A stretch of 64,000 nucleotides of DNA from Bin80 sp964503085 (GTDB lineage Bacteria; Bacteroidota; Rhodothermia; Rhodothermales; Bin80), in contig CAZCYQ010000003.1 in NCBI GenBank assembly GCA_964503085.1, positions 51,514 through 115,513 on the forward strand. The letters run 5' to 3'. The position numbers and the translations under genes were made by a program. Shown in pieces: positions 51,431-61,229 of the stretch. Position 1 is the first letter of the stretch. Each line of letters begins with the position of its first letter. The notes beneath the pieces were generated by a model that searched no databases, had not been told where the DNA came from, and was given only the letters and a program-made list of their open reading frames with translations.

Positions 51431-53520
51431 TTGATAATTGGAACTATCGACCGGATTATGAACAGCGGTCCGCTGTAAATCCAGATGATATATGGGTTCC
51501 CCAAGGGAAGACAATTACCGTTGCAGGCCGAAAGATTGGAGGGATGGTATACCTTGGCTCCAGGGGTGATCAAGATTGGGAGACGTATGGGGATGCCGTC
51601 ATTGATAAAAGTCTACCAGTCGCGAGGGATGAGTCGGATATTGATGGCAACACCATGTCCTATTGGCCAAGCTACAGTACCATTGATCCGGCGGCTAGGG
51701 CAGCATACCTTGATTGGCTCGCCGGGGATCGATCAGATAGTCATTATGGTATGGGTTACATCTTTCTCTATTTCTACGGACTCGAACGTCGTTTTTTTCT
51801 GGATTCTCCCTCGGACGCGGAAAAGAAAACTCTAATTGCCGAGGTTGAAAGGCTACTCGGGGTATATGGTAGTCGTTCGTACTCGGTTCGGGATTATATG
51901 TCAGTTTTTCTTTCTGTTGCATCTGCTACGATGGACCCGAATCAACTAATTGAGCCACGGTTCAATGTGAATGAGTACCGGAATTCACTTGAAATACGTA
52001 TTGCGATTGGCCGAATGCTCAGAGATGGTCAGCCACTCAGCCATGACTGGTCACTATGCTGGTATGGTACACATCCACATACAAGATTTCGAACAGCGGC
52101 TAAACGAGCGTTTCCCGAATTTAGGGAGCTATTCCGGCAAATGTTCGAAAAGACCTTTCCAGCGGGGTTCAAACTGCCTCCCTCGCCGAATTCCCTATCC
52201 CTAACATATGAGGCAGCGGCAGGGACATTCTCCGTAGATCTGACGCATTTTTTTGAGGACGTCCCTGATATTTCAGGCATGTTTGGTCCACTGGAGGATG
52301 TGGAGGAAATCGTAGAACAAGCTACTGATTCTCTTGACAAGTACAGTCGATTTCTCGGGCGAGATATAGAAGGTCGTAACACCATTGAAGCACATGCATT
52401 GCTACCGGCAAGTTTGAGGCCCCTCTTTCCCAATTCAGCAACGGAGGAGTTTCGGGGTTGGGCAGAAAATGTGATGAAGTCAAACAATCTCGTAAAGATT
52501 GAAAAGATTATAGAAAAATTGACAGGGAATTTACCCGAGAAGATTTACAAACAACATCTGATCAAGGCTGCTGATTTATTGGCATGTCTTTCCATCGGAA
52601 TGGAGCCTGATCCGCGTTTCTCATTGCGAGGTCCCAAAATAGGAGAGCCTGTAGTTCTTTTCGAGTTACCTGAGCATGCTCCGGCCATAAACGAGATCAG
52701 TGAGGAATATCGGAATGTACTTCTATGCATCATGATCGGCGGTTTTATCGCTCACGCTGACGATAGCATAGCGGAGATGGAGAAATCAGTCCTGGAAGCA
52801 ATCGTCAATACCACCTCCGTATCGGATATTGAGCAAATTCGCCTTCTTGCTAATTTGAGATGGGTTCTTGCCGTACCTCCTAATTTGAAATGGCTGAAAA
52901 GCTGTCTGAAAAATACTTCCGAGGATCTCCGTCATGATATGGGTAGAATCGCGCTCAGTATAGCAGCAATAGATGGTGTCGTTCAACCCAAAGAAATCAG
53001 GGCAATTGAGGGACTCTATAAAGTCATTGGTTTAGAATCCGAAAGTATATACGCAGATCTTCATACGCTTGTAGACTCGGATGAGCCTAAGACAATTCTA
53101 CTTCCTCGTGAAAAAGAGAAGGAATTTGCAATTCCGCAACCGAAAAAAGACCAAACTATCGTCCTGGATATAGACCGGATTAACGCACTAATTTCTGATA
53201 CAGCCCAAGTATCTGCCCTGTTGAGTGACATCTTTAATGAACAAGATCTGGTTGAAGAGTTATCTCAGGATACTTCGAGTTCAGACAATATCTTTGAGGG
53301 TTTGGATAGCGACCACTTAGCTTTGCTCCATGAGCTTTTACGACAAGAATCTTGGAATACGTCAGAATATACTGCCTTGGTTTCACAGCATAAACTGATG
53401 CCAGAGGGTGCTATAGAAACTTTGAATGAATGGTCCTTTGACCATTTTGAAGATATCCTAATCGATGAAGATGAATGCTATGAATTGAATACCGAGATCG
53501 TGATCCAATTACTTGGATAA
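51280..53520 (+). CDS. TerB_N/TerB/TerB_C protein of a Ter-linked operon
   Basis: Domains: TerB_N at about 70-300 ('DDIWVPQGKTITVAGRKIGGMVYLG' start, 'YWPSYSTIDPAARAAYLDWLAG', 'GYIFLYFYGLERR'), a helical TerB domain with acidic metal-like sites at about 475-600 ('IAHADDSIAEMEKSVLEAIV', 'AAIDGVVQPKEIRAIEGLY'), and TerB_C at about 630-746. The protein should sense or anchor at membranes and organise partner ATPases, as inferred for Ter systems. Its start is unclear: the first 50 residues are an in-frame integrase tail, and between TTG 51334 and the conserved domain no ATG exists (next ATG 51544 cuts into TerB_N). TTG 51280 is taken only as the longest reading. The stop overlaps the next reading frame. 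Confidence 0.82.
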   Translation: MQPRAHASHALDQKPPAHLVQESIGHKSLQSASRYTHKRPEDIDREGRRLIDNWNYRPDYEQRSAVNPDDIWVPQGKTITVAGRKIGGMVYLGSRGDQDWETYGDAVIDKSLPVARDESDIDGNTMSYWPSYSTIDPAARAAYLDWLAGDRSDSHYGMGYIFLYFYGLERRFFLDSPSDAEKKTLIAEVERLLGVYGSRSYSVRDYMSVFLSVASATMDPNQLIEPRFNVNEYRNSLEIRIAIGRMLRDGQPLSHDWSLCWYGTHPHTRFRTAAKRAFPEFRELFRQMFEKTFPAGFKLPPSPNSLSLTYEAAAGTFSVDLTHFFEDVPDISGMFGPLEDVEEIVEQATDSLDKYSRFLGRDIEGRNTIEAHALLPASLRPLFPNSATEEFRGWAENVMKSNNLVKIEKIIEKLTGNLPEKIYKQHLIKAADLLACLSIGMEPDPRFSLRGPKIGEPVVLFELPEHAPAINEISEEYRNVLLCIMIGGFIAHADDSIAEMEKSVLEAIVNTTSVSDIEQIRLLANLRWVLAVPPNLKWLKSCLKNTSEDLRHDMGRIALSIAAIDGVVQPKEIRAIEGLYKVIGLESESIYADLHTLVDSDEPKTILLPREKEKEFAIPQPKKDQTIVLDIDRINALISDTAQVSALLSDIFNEQDLVEELSQDTSSSDNIFEGLDSDHLALLHELLRQESWNTSEYTALVSQHKLMPEGAIETLNEWSFDHFEDILIDEDECYELNTEIVIQLLG

Positions 53521-53563
53521 TCCATCATTACCAAGGAGATCACCCATAAGAAACACAGAAAAC

Positions 53564-54859
53564 ATGGTTATGAAACCATCAAAAATAAAGCGGCGTGAGC
53601 GTGATGCCATAATGAATGCGCTCAGAGCTGGTGTGGTACCCAAAATGGGGTTGAGGCACATTCAGGTTGGGCGGAAACGTGAAATTGAAGAACTGGTGCG
53701 TGACCTTGAGCTTAACTGCGAGGGTGGAGCCTCAATCCGGTTCATCATTGGTGAATACGGATCGGGGAAGACCTTCTTTCTTAATCTGATTCGCCTGGTT
53801 GCCCTCGAGAAGGGAATCGTTGTATTATCGGCCGACTTATCTCCCGTTCGGCGCTTGCAGGCCACCGGGGGGCAGGCCCGCTCACTATACGCTGAAATGT
53901 CAAGGAACACCGCCACCCGCACCAAGCCTAATGGTGGTGCAATGAGTTCGGTCGTTCAACGCTTTGCAACTCAGGTCGTCAGTAAGGCAAAAGCGAACGG
54001 TGAGCCCCCTGAATATGTGATCAGGGAACAACTCGCACACCTACAGGAACTGACAGGTGGTTATGATTTTGCAGAGGTAATCGCTCGATATTGGGAGGGT
54101 TTTGAAACTGGGAATGAGCGGCTATGCTCAAATGCTCTTCGCTGGCTCAGGGCTGAATATTCTACCAGAATCGAAGCGCGCAAAGCGCTGGGAGTGAGAA
54201 CAATTATCGATGATGCTAATGTGTATGATCAGTTGAAGTTGTTCTCTCTATTCGTACGAGAAGCTGGCTATAAGGGGTTGTTAATATCTCTTGACGAGAT
54301 GGTGAACATCCATAAGTTGACATCCTCTCAGGCTAGAAAGGGAAACTATGAGCAGATTTTACGAATCCTCAATGATGTACTTCAGGGGAATACCAGTCAT
54401 ATTAGCTTCATCATGGCGGGTACACCTGAATTTCTTATGGATACACGTCGGGGGCTATACAGCTATGATGCATTACAAACAAGGCTAGTAGAGAACCCAT
54501 TCGCCCGTGACGGACTCATAGACACATCTGGTCCTGTGATTCGTCTGTCGAATCTAACCCAGGAAGATGTCTTCGTGCTTCTGTGCAATATTCGTCGTGT
54601 AGTTCAGGGGGATCCCCCTTCGCTACCAGACTCGGCACTTGAATCCTTTATGACTCATTGCTCTAAGCGAATCGGAGATGCTTATTTCCGCACGCCGCGT
54701 GATACGATCAAAGCCTTTGTGGATCTCCTTGCGGTGTTGGAACAGAATCCCAGAGCAGATTGGCAAGCACTGATTGGGGAGGTAGATCTGTCTGAAGATG
54801 GAGGCATGAGTTCTTCAAATGATGAACAAGACAATGAACTTGCCGACTTCAAGCTCTGA
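53564..54859 (+). CDS. BrxD-like ATP-binding protein (DUF2791 family)
   Basis: The 431-residue protein belongs to the BREX system ATP-binding family, known from BREX type 2 (BrxD) and Ter-type operons. Counting from ATG 53564, an N-terminal 'KPSKIKRRERDAIMNALRAG' precedes a P-loop GEYGSGKT (63-70), then 'VVLSADLSPVRRLQATGGQA', a Walker B 'GLLISLDEM' and a sensor-like 'ISFIMAGTPEFLMDTRRGLY'. An upstream in-frame TTG at 53513 overlaps the TerB stop, but the family starts at about the chosen ATG; ATG 53570 is also possible. AAGGAG lies at 53534 to 53539, rather far. The 3' end overlaps the helicase gene by 41 bases. Confidence 0.85.
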   Translation: MVMKPSKIKRRERDAIMNALRAGVVPKMGLRHIQVGRKREIEELVRDLELNCEGGASIRFIIGEYGSGKTFFLNLIRLVALEKGIVVLSADLSPVRRLQATGGQARSLYAEMSRNTATRTKPNGGAMSSVVQRFATQVVSKAKANGEPPEYVIREQLAHLQELTGGYDFAEVIARYWEGFETGNERLCSNALRWLRAEYSTRIEARKALGVRTIIDDANVYDQLKLFSLFVREAGYKGLLISLDEMVNIHKLTSSQARKGNYEQILRILNDVLQGNTSHISFIMAGTPEFLMDTRRGLYSYDALQTRLVENPFARDGLIDTSGPVIRLSNLTQEDVFVLLCNIRRVVQGDPPSLPDSALESFMTHCSKRIGDAYFRTPRDTIKAFVDLLAVLEQNPRADWQALIGEVDLSEDGGMSSSNDEQDNELADFKL

Positions 54860-57065
54860 AACATCAAGGGGATTCAGCCGGCTTGCCGAACCCATTCAGC
54901 GATGGATATGGCGCAAGGAATGGGAGACGCTTCATGAAATCCAAGAACGTGCGATTCAAGCAATATTGGATGGAGACAACGATGTAATTATTGCCGCTGC
55001 TACCGCAAGGGGGAAGACTGAGGCGGCCTTTCTACCATTAATTTCCTCGGTTTTGGAAAACCCGGGCGGTGCTGGTTTTGAGTTGGTATATATTAGTCCT
55101 CTCAAGGCACTGATCAATGACCAGTTCGGACGGTTGCAAGGAATGTGCGAAAGGATCGGGTTGCCCGTTTATCCCTGGCATGGAGACATAAATCAGAATA
55201 TTAAAAAGCGTGCTCGCGAGCATCCAAGTGGTATTCTTCTGATTACGCCAGAATCACTCGAAGCATTCTTTGTACTTCGGGGGCTAGAAGTACCCGGAAT
55301 GTTCAAGGCAGTTCGTGCAGTTGTAGTGGATGAGTTGCATGCATTTCTGGACACTGAGCGTGGAATTCATGTTCGCTCTCTTTTGGCAAGAATGGAACAG
55401 TCGGTCGGTCACAGGATCAGGAGAGTCGGGTTATCTGCTACGTTGAGCGATATGGATTTGGTCTGCAAATATCTACGCCCAGAAGATCCAGACAGCGTTG
55501 AAGTTTTGGAGGACGTCTCTTCCAGCTTTTGGCTCAAAGCACAAATTCGAGGTTATCTGAAGCAGAGAAATAAATTGAAAAATAACGACCCCACTGAGGA
55601 GGCTACGAATCGTGCGGTGGTAAAACATCTCTGCAAGACATTGCGCGGTAAACGAAACCTGATTTTTGCAGGACGGCGCGCAACCGTCGAATATTATGCG
55701 GATGCTTTACGTGAGCACACAGAGAAGCACCGGTGGCCACCTGAATTTTTCCCGCACCACGGCAGTCTTTCCCGCAATCACAGGATAGATCTGGAAGAAC
55801 GTCTCAGAACTCACCCAGCTACTACCGTCGTTTGTACTTCAACTTTGGAACTGGGAATTGACATTGGCGAGATTGAATGTGTTGCCCAGATTGATTCACC
55901 TCCTTCTGTTTCCTCCCTTCGTCAGCGGATAGGTCGATCCGGACGAAGGGCAGATGTACCAGCAATATTGCGCATGTATCAGATTGAGGTAGACCCCGAT
56001 AGCCAATCTCATCGACTTGATCGGTTATTTCTGAGATTAATTCGGTCGATTGCAACAGTAGAATTATTGCGTCAACGCTGGTGTGAACCGCCCATGCCAC
56101 AAGCTCTCCATCTTTCTACACTCACCCATCAAGTCCTCTCCGTGATTGCAGAGCATGGAGGTAGGAGCGCACGCCATATTTATGAAACCCTTTGCGAGCG
56201 GGGTCCATTCCGCAGTGTCTCGCGCGCTATGTTCGCTCAACTATTGAGGCAAATCGGGTCCACAGATGTGGCATTACTTGAGCAGGCGCCCGATGGCATC
56301 CTACTACTCGGTAAGGTAGGAGAGCGAATCGTTGAACACTACAGTTTTTATGCCGTGTTCCAAACCCCCCAGGAATATCGGATCATTACTGAACATGAGA
56401 CCCTAGGAACGTTACCAGTTTCTACGATTCTGAAACCGCGTCAGACCATCATTTTTTCTGGCCGGCGGTGGGTCATTGTTGAGATTCACGAAGAAGAACA
56501 AGTCATTCGAGTTACTTCCGACAGAACTGGAAACCCACCACCTTTTGAAGGGGATCAATGGGGAAATATTCATGATCGCGTGATTGCCGAAATGCGGAAG
56601 GTATTGACTAGTGAGCAGGTTCCGGAATACCTTGATCAAACAGCGACTAGGCTTCTAAACAATGCGCGAAATGAATTTCGTGTCTACAGATATGATCAAT
56701 CATCCATTCACAGAGTGAGTGAACGTAATTCACTGATTGCAACATGGGTCGGCTCAATCAAATCAAGGACACTCGAATTGGTACTTTCTAGTAAGGGCTT
56801 TAGAGTAACCCGCTGGGAAGGAGGGTTTCTTGACGTAAGCTGGGACCAAGGAAAACTACCATTAATGGATGCCCTGAATGAGATTGACCATTCCGGCTGT
56901 CTATCTCCGGGTTCACTAATTTCGGAAGACTCCAATCTTTCCTTTGAGAAATTTCACAAATATCTCAGTAAAGACTTACTGATAGAAGATGCAGCCAGCA
57001 GCAAGCTTGATTTTGAGTCTCTTCCCGGATTAGCCCGCAAATTACTTGAAGGAAGCAGAGAATAA
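54819..57065 (+). CDS. BrxHI/Lhr-like DEAD/DEAH-box helicase
   Basis: The 748-residue helicase has the motifs of the large Lhr-type family: Q-like 'LHEIQERAIQAIL', Walker A ATARGKTEAA (61-70), 'YISPLKALINDQ' (motif Ia), 'LLITPESLEAFF', DELH (171-174), 'VGLSATLSD' (motif III), 'VVCTSTLELGIDIGEI' (motif V) and 'RQRIGRSGRR' (motif VI). A winged-helix and WH-rich C-terminal region follows. It should unwind DNA or RNA with ATP and is the likely effector-motor of this operon. In BREX type 2 the BrxD and BrxHI genes are also neighbours. It overlaps the BrxD-like gene by 41 bases, so the three genes are one transcriptional unit. Confidence 0.88.
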   Translation: MMNKTMNLPTSSSETSRGFSRLAEPIQRWIWRKEWETLHEIQERAIQAILDGDNDVIIAAATARGKTEAAFLPLISSVLENPGGAGFELVYISPLKALINDQFGRLQGMCERIGLPVYPWHGDINQNIKKRAREHPSGILLITPESLEAFFVLRGLEVPGMFKAVRAVVVDELHAFLDTERGIHVRSLLARMEQSVGHRIRRVGLSATLSDMDLVCKYLRPEDPDSVEVLEDVSSSFWLKAQIRGYLKQRNKLKNNDPTEEATNRAVVKHLCKTLRGKRNLIFAGRRATVEYYADALREHTEKHRWPPEFFPHHGSLSRNHRIDLEERLRTHPATTVVCTSTLELGIDIGEIECVAQIDSPPSVSSLRQRIGRSGRRADVPAILRMYQIEVDPDSQSHRLDRLFLRLIRSIATVELLRQRWCEPPMPQALHLSTLTHQVLSVIAEHGGRSARHIYETLCERGPFRSVSRAMFAQLLRQIGSTDVALLEQAPDGILLLGKVGERIVEHYSFYAVFQTPQEYRIITEHETLGTLPVSTILKPRQTIIFSGRRWVIVEIHEEEQVIRVTSDRTGNPPPFEGDQWGNIHDRVIAEMRKVLTSEQVPEYLDQTATRLLNNARNEFRVYRYDQSSIHRVSERNSLIATWVGSIKSRTLELVLSSKGFRVTRWEGGFLDVSWDQGKLPLMDALNEIDHSGCLSPGSLISEDSNLSFEKFHKYLSKDLLIEDAASSKLDFESLPGLARKLLEGSRE

Positions 57066-57391
57066 TAAACCTGACACATAAGGTGGCTGGCTGGTTTAGA
57101 ATAGAACTCTGTAGAAGATGATATCAAACAGAAATTGCGGGCGATCTATGATGTAATCACCAATTGACTCGTTTACAACTGCTACTCAGATAAACCTTCG
57201 TGGTCTATTTTGACAATTTTGTATTTGAAATAAGAATCTTTATTGATTCTTTGTAAATAGGGGCTCAAATTATTTGGTCACACAAATACATAATTCTTTT
57301 GGAATTCATCACTACAACTGCAGACCCCCAGAATACCGAATGATCCAATTCCAATTGATGATAAGTGCATTGGCCATGTGTACGTCGTAAC
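57066..57391. other. Intergenic stretch between the helicase and metH
   Basis: 326 A/T-rich bases with no supported gene on either strand and no clear terminator hairpin. Convergent genes end on both sides. Confidence 0.4.
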
Positions 57392-60022
57392 TCACCGCGA
57401 CCCATCTTCAGCGTTCTCCGGATCATAATTTAGTATCGGCCCTAACCAGCGTTCGGCGGTTCGGAGGCTCATCCCTTTCCGCCTAGCATAATCTTTAACT
57501 TGGTCACGATCAATTCGACCAACGACAAAATACGCGCTCTCAGGATGCGCCAAATATAGACCAGATACCGAAGCTGCTGGTCTCATCGCATAACTGGAGG
57601 TCAGAGACATCCCGATTCGACCCGCTTCGAGTAAGCGGAAAATCGTCCCTTTCTCCGTATGATCTGGCTGACATGGATATCCAGGTGCAGGGCGGATCCC
57701 GGTATAGGCTTCTTTGATCAGCGACTCATTATCAAGATTCTCATCCGATGCATATCCCCAAAGCTCCTTACGTACGCGCTCATGCATGTATTCTGCCATT
57801 GCCTCCGCAAACCGATCAGCGAGGGATTTGACCATGATTGCTGAATAATCGTCGGCTTCCGCTTCAAACACTTCTGCAATCTCCTCTGCCTGCGGTCCCG
57901 AAGTGACCGCAAACGCGCCTACATGATCATCCATCTCTGCAACAAAATCAGACAGTGCAAAATTGCCCCGCTGATTATTTTTGATCACTTGCTGGCGCAG
58001 TGTAAAAAATGTATCGCCTGTATCAAGCCGAATATCGTCCTCGTCTCTTGAAGCCCCCCAAAAACCGACTACAGCCTTGGGCTTGAACCATTCTTGGTCA
58101 AGAATTCGTTGCATCATTGCCTGGGTATCACGCCATAGATCTCGCGCAGCCTTACCCACCACTTTGTCTTTCAGGATCCTGGGATAGCGTCCAGACAGAT
58201 TCCAGGTGATGAAGTAAGGCGTCCAGTCGATGTATTTTGCGAGCACTGTGAGATCAAAATTCTCGAACACTTTCGTGCCAGTAAAACTTGGGGCTTCGGG
58301 CGTCGGTGCCTTCAGTTTGTGCGCATGCCGTCGGGCCACTTCAATGGGGTGGCGTGGCCTTGGAGGACCACCCGCTCGGCGGTCACGCATTCGCTGATAC
58401 CTGGCCTTAATGGTGTCAACAAAGAGCGGGCGCTCTTCATCAGAGAGTAATGATGAGACTACCCCAATTGCTCGGCTGGCATCCGTCACATGAATAGCTG
58501 GACCACTGCTCCGGACCGGATCAATCTTTACGGCCGTATGGGCCGGTGAGGTCGTGGCTCCCCCGATGAGCAGGGGCTGCTTCATGCCACAGCGTTGCAT
58601 TTCGCGTGCCACATAGACCATTTCGTCTAGGCTTGGGGTGATCAGACCAGAGAGGCCAATAATGTCAGCCTTCTCTTTTCGGGCCTCTGCAAGAATCGCC
58701 TCACACGGAACCATGACTCCCATGTCGACAATCTCGTAGCCATTACACGCAAGCACGACGCCGACGATATTCTTGCCGATATCATGCACGTCTCCCTTCA
58801 CGGTGGCCATAAGCACTTTTCCATTCGAAACATCAACCGTGCCCAGCTCCTCTTTTTCGGCCTGCATGAACGGATCCAGGTAGGCCACCGCCGCTTTCAT
58901 GACGCGAGCGGACTTCACTACTTGGGGCAGGAACATCTTACCGGACCCAAATAAATCTCCCACTACACTCATTCCATCCATGAGCGGACCTTCAATGACA
59001 TGCAGCGGGCGGTCTACGGCTGCTCTGGCCTCCTCGGTATCCTCAACTATAAACTCAGTGATGCCGTTTACAAGCGCGTACTCAAGCCGCTTCTCCACGG
59101 AAAATGTGCGCCAAGAGAGGTCCTTTGTTGCTGATTTTCTTTTTTGTCCACGGAACTGTTCCGCGTAGTCAACAAGCGCCTCCGTTGCATTTTCGTTGCG
59201 GTTGAGGATCACATCTTCGACTAGATCTCGGAGCTTCGGCTCAATCTCGTCATAGATGTCAAGCTGGCCGGCATTCACAATTCCCATATCCATTCCGGCA
59301 GGGATCGCGTGATACAGAAAAACCGAGTGCATCGCCCTGCGTACCGGCTCATTGCCACGGAAACTGAAAGACACATTCGAGAGACCGCCTGAAATATGGC
59401 AGCCAGGGCATGTCTCGCGGATGGCTCTTGCCGCTTCGATAAAGTCAACCGCGTAATTATTATGCTCTTGAATTCCCGTAGCAACGGCAAAAATGTTCGG
59501 ATCGAAAATTATGTCTTCGGCGGGGAAGCCAACCTCTTCGGTGAGTATTTTGAACGCGCGTTGACAAATCTCAATCTTGCGCGGAGCAGTGTCCGCCTGA
59601 CCAGACTCATCAAATGCCATCACGATGACGGCTGCACCGTAGGAAAAGCATGTGCGTGCTCGTTTTCGGAATTGGTCCTCCCCCTCTTTCAGTGAGATTG
59701 AATTGACTACTGCCTTCCCCTGCACGCATTTGAGACCTGCTTCAATTACTTCCCATTTTGAGCTATCGATCATGATGGGCACCCTAGCAATGTCGGGCTC
59801 AGCAGCAATCAGGTTGAGGAAGGTTTGCATGGCGTTGACGCCATCTAACATCCCCTCATCCATGTTGACATCAATGATTTGGGCACCATTTTCGACCTGC
59901 TGACGTGCAACATCAACAGCGGTAGCATAATCACCACTCACGATCAGTCTCCGAAATCTGGCGGAGCCAGTTACATTGGTGCGCTCACCAACGTTTACAA
60001 ATGTCTGGGCGGCGGTATTCAT
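57392..60022 (-). CDS. metH: B12-dependent methionine synthase, pterin/B12/activation part
   Basis: This is the C-terminal two thirds of MetH as a separate gene of 876 residues. Domains: pterin-binding domain at 1-290 ('FVNVGERTNVTGSARF', 'DVNMDEGML', 'MIDSSKWEVIEAGLK', 'GGLSNVSFSFRGNE'), the B12 cap, the B12-binding domain with DVHDIGKNIVGVVLACNGY (411-429; His413 ligates cobalt) and 'GLSGLITPSLDEM', and the S-adenosyl-methionine activation domain with 'RPAPGYPCQPDHTEK' (777-791) and 'SGLYLAHPESAYFVVGRI'. The homocysteine-binding part is encoded by the next upstream gene. It transfers methyl from methyl-tetrahydrofolate to homocysteine via B12. Its supply depends on the btuB operon elsewhere in the window. 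Confidence 0.95.
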   Translation of the reverse strand: MNTAAQTFVNVGERTNVTGSARFRRLIVSGDYATAVDVARQQVENGAQIIDVNMDEGMLDGVNAMQTFLNLIAAEPDIARVPIMIDSSKWEVIEAGLKCVQGKAVVNSISLKEGEDQFRKRARTCFSYGAAVIVMAFDESGQADTAPRKIEICQRAFKILTEEVGFPAEDIIFDPNIFAVATGIQEHNNYAVDFIEAARAIRETCPGCHISGGLSNVSFSFRGNEPVRRAMHSVFLYHAIPAGMDMGIVNAGQLDIYDEIEPKLRDLVEDVILNRNENATEALVDYAEQFRGQKRKSATKDLSWRTFSVEKRLEYALVNGITEFIVEDTEEARAAVDRPLHVIEGPLMDGMSVVGDLFGSGKMFLPQVVKSARVMKAAVAYLDPFMQAEKEELGTVDVSNGKVLMATVKGDVHDIGKNIVGVVLACNGYEIVDMGVMVPCEAILAEARKEKADIIGLSGLITPSLDEMVYVAREMQRCGMKQPLLIGGATTSPAHTAVKIDPVRSSGPAIHVTDASRAIGVVSSLLSDEERPLFVDTIKARYQRMRDRRAGGPPRPRHPIEVARRHAHKLKAPTPEAPSFTGTKVFENFDLTVLAKYIDWTPYFITWNLSGRYPRILKDKVVGKAARDLWRDTQAMMQRILDQEWFKPKAVVGFWGASRDEDDIRLDTGDTFFTLRQQVIKNNQRGNFALSDFVAEMDDHVGAFAVTSGPQAEEIAEVFEAEADDYSAIMVKSLADRFAEAMAEYMHERVRKELWGYASDENLDNESLIKEAYTGIRPAPGYPCQPDHTEKGTIFRLLEAGRIGMSLTSSYAMRPAASVSGLYLAHPESAYFVVGRIDRDQVKDYARRKGMSLRTAERWLGPILNYDPENAEDGSR

Positions 60023-60107
60023 CCCTTATCTGGGCTTGTACTTGTCCAGAGACGCTTGAGATGGCAATCATGATGAGGTATCGTATTGGCCATAGATTGC
60101 TCCTGAT

Positions 60108-61181
60108 TTAACTTCCAAACTCGAAAGGGTCCAGGCCTGCAAGCCTCAGAGTGTCCTTACTTAGAGCTGGGCTCCGCGGCGGCAATCCTTCTACTGCTTC
60201 TGAGATTGCCCGGATATGATCTGGCGTGGCACCACAACAACCTCCCAGAAAATTGACAATTCCATCTTGGGCCCATTTACCGACATAACTTGCCAGTTCC
60301 TGCGGGGACTGATCATATTCGCCCATCTCATTCGGCAGTCCAGCATTCGGATAGGCCCCTACCAGCGTATCAGCTACACGTGAAATTGCAGCGATATGTG
60401 GACGCATCAAATCTGCGCCAAACGCACAATTGAATCCCACCGCAAACGGTTTGGCGTGGCGTACAGAATACCAAAAAGCTTCCACGGTTTGACCTGACAG
60501 GGTGCGTCCAGATCGGTCTGTGATAGTCCCAGAGATCCAAAGTGGGAGCTTTTCAAGTCCTTCTGCTTCCAGGTCAATGATGGCCTTGATTGCTGCCTTG
60601 CAGTTTAGTGTGTCGGTAATCGTCTCAATCAAGTACAGGTGCACGCCACCTTGATTCAGAGCTTTGATTTGCTCACGATAGGTCTGATAGACTTGGTCAA
60701 ATGTTACTTCCCGTGCACCGGGGGCGTTTACGTCTGAGCTCATGGAGAGCATCTTGTTCAGCGGCCCAATGGAACCCGCGGCGAAGCGGGGCTTCTGCGG
60801 CTCTTTTTTCGTCCATCGATCTGCCGACACACGGGCAAGTCTGGCACCCTCTAAGTTGATATCAATGACGGATTGGCGATCAAGCTCGTAATCAGCTTGC
60901 ACGATCGTCGTAGCCGAGAATGTATTCGTCTCTGAGATATCCGCCCCGGCTGCAAAGTAATCGTCATGTAATTCCGCCACGCATTCCGGCTTGGTTAGGC
61001 ACAGAATATCATGATTGCCTTTCATATCCACCGGATATTTCTCCTTGGAAAACCGTGAATCGCGATAGTCCTCTTCTTCAAGCCCCATTCGTTGGAACAT
61101 GACTCCCCAGGAACCATCCAGAAGCAAGACCCGCTCCCTGGCGACTGAGTAGAGTTGGTCAATACGTTTTTGGCGATCCAT
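60108..61181 (-). CDS. metH: Homocysteine S-methyltransferase part of methionine synthase
   Basis: The 357-residue protein is the N-terminal homocysteine-binding module of MetH. ATG 61181 aligns with the family start ('MDRQKRIDQLYSVARERVLLLDGSWGVMFQ'); an earlier TTG at 61223 would add 14 residues. The zinc-binding cysteines are visible in GFNCAFG and in the later GGCCGATPDH. 'DDYFAAGADISETNTFSATT' and 'GSIGPLNKMLS' are further family blocks. It lies 85 bases upstream of the B12 part on the same strand and 48 bases after the MetF fusion stop. Split MetH is known in a number of bacteria. Confidence 0.93.
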   Translation of the reverse strand: MDRQKRIDQLYSVARERVLLLDGSWGVMFQRMGLEEEDYRDSRFSKEKYPVDMKGNHDILCLTKPECVAELHDDYFAAGADISETNTFSATTIVQADYELDRQSVIDINLEGARLARVSADRWTKKEPQKPRFAAGSIGPLNKMLSMSSDVNAPGAREVTFDQVYQTYREQIKALNQGGVHLYLIETITDTLNCKAAIKAIIDLEAEGLEKLPLWISGTITDRSGRTLSGQTVEAFWYSVRHAKPFAVGFNCAFGADLMRPHIAAISRVADTLVGAYPNAGLPNEMGEYDQSPQELASYVGKWAQDGIVNFLGGCCGATPDHIRAISEAVEGLPPRSPALSKDTLRLAGLDPFEFGS

Positions 61182-61229
61182 CAGCAAATCAAATCCATAT
61201 TTTATTGATGTGCCTGTCCACAAAAGTTG

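Noticed and set aside
57392..61181. metH viewed as broken by a frameshift
   Set aside because: Both parts have complete domain sets and own starts with an 85-base gap; split MetH is a known form.
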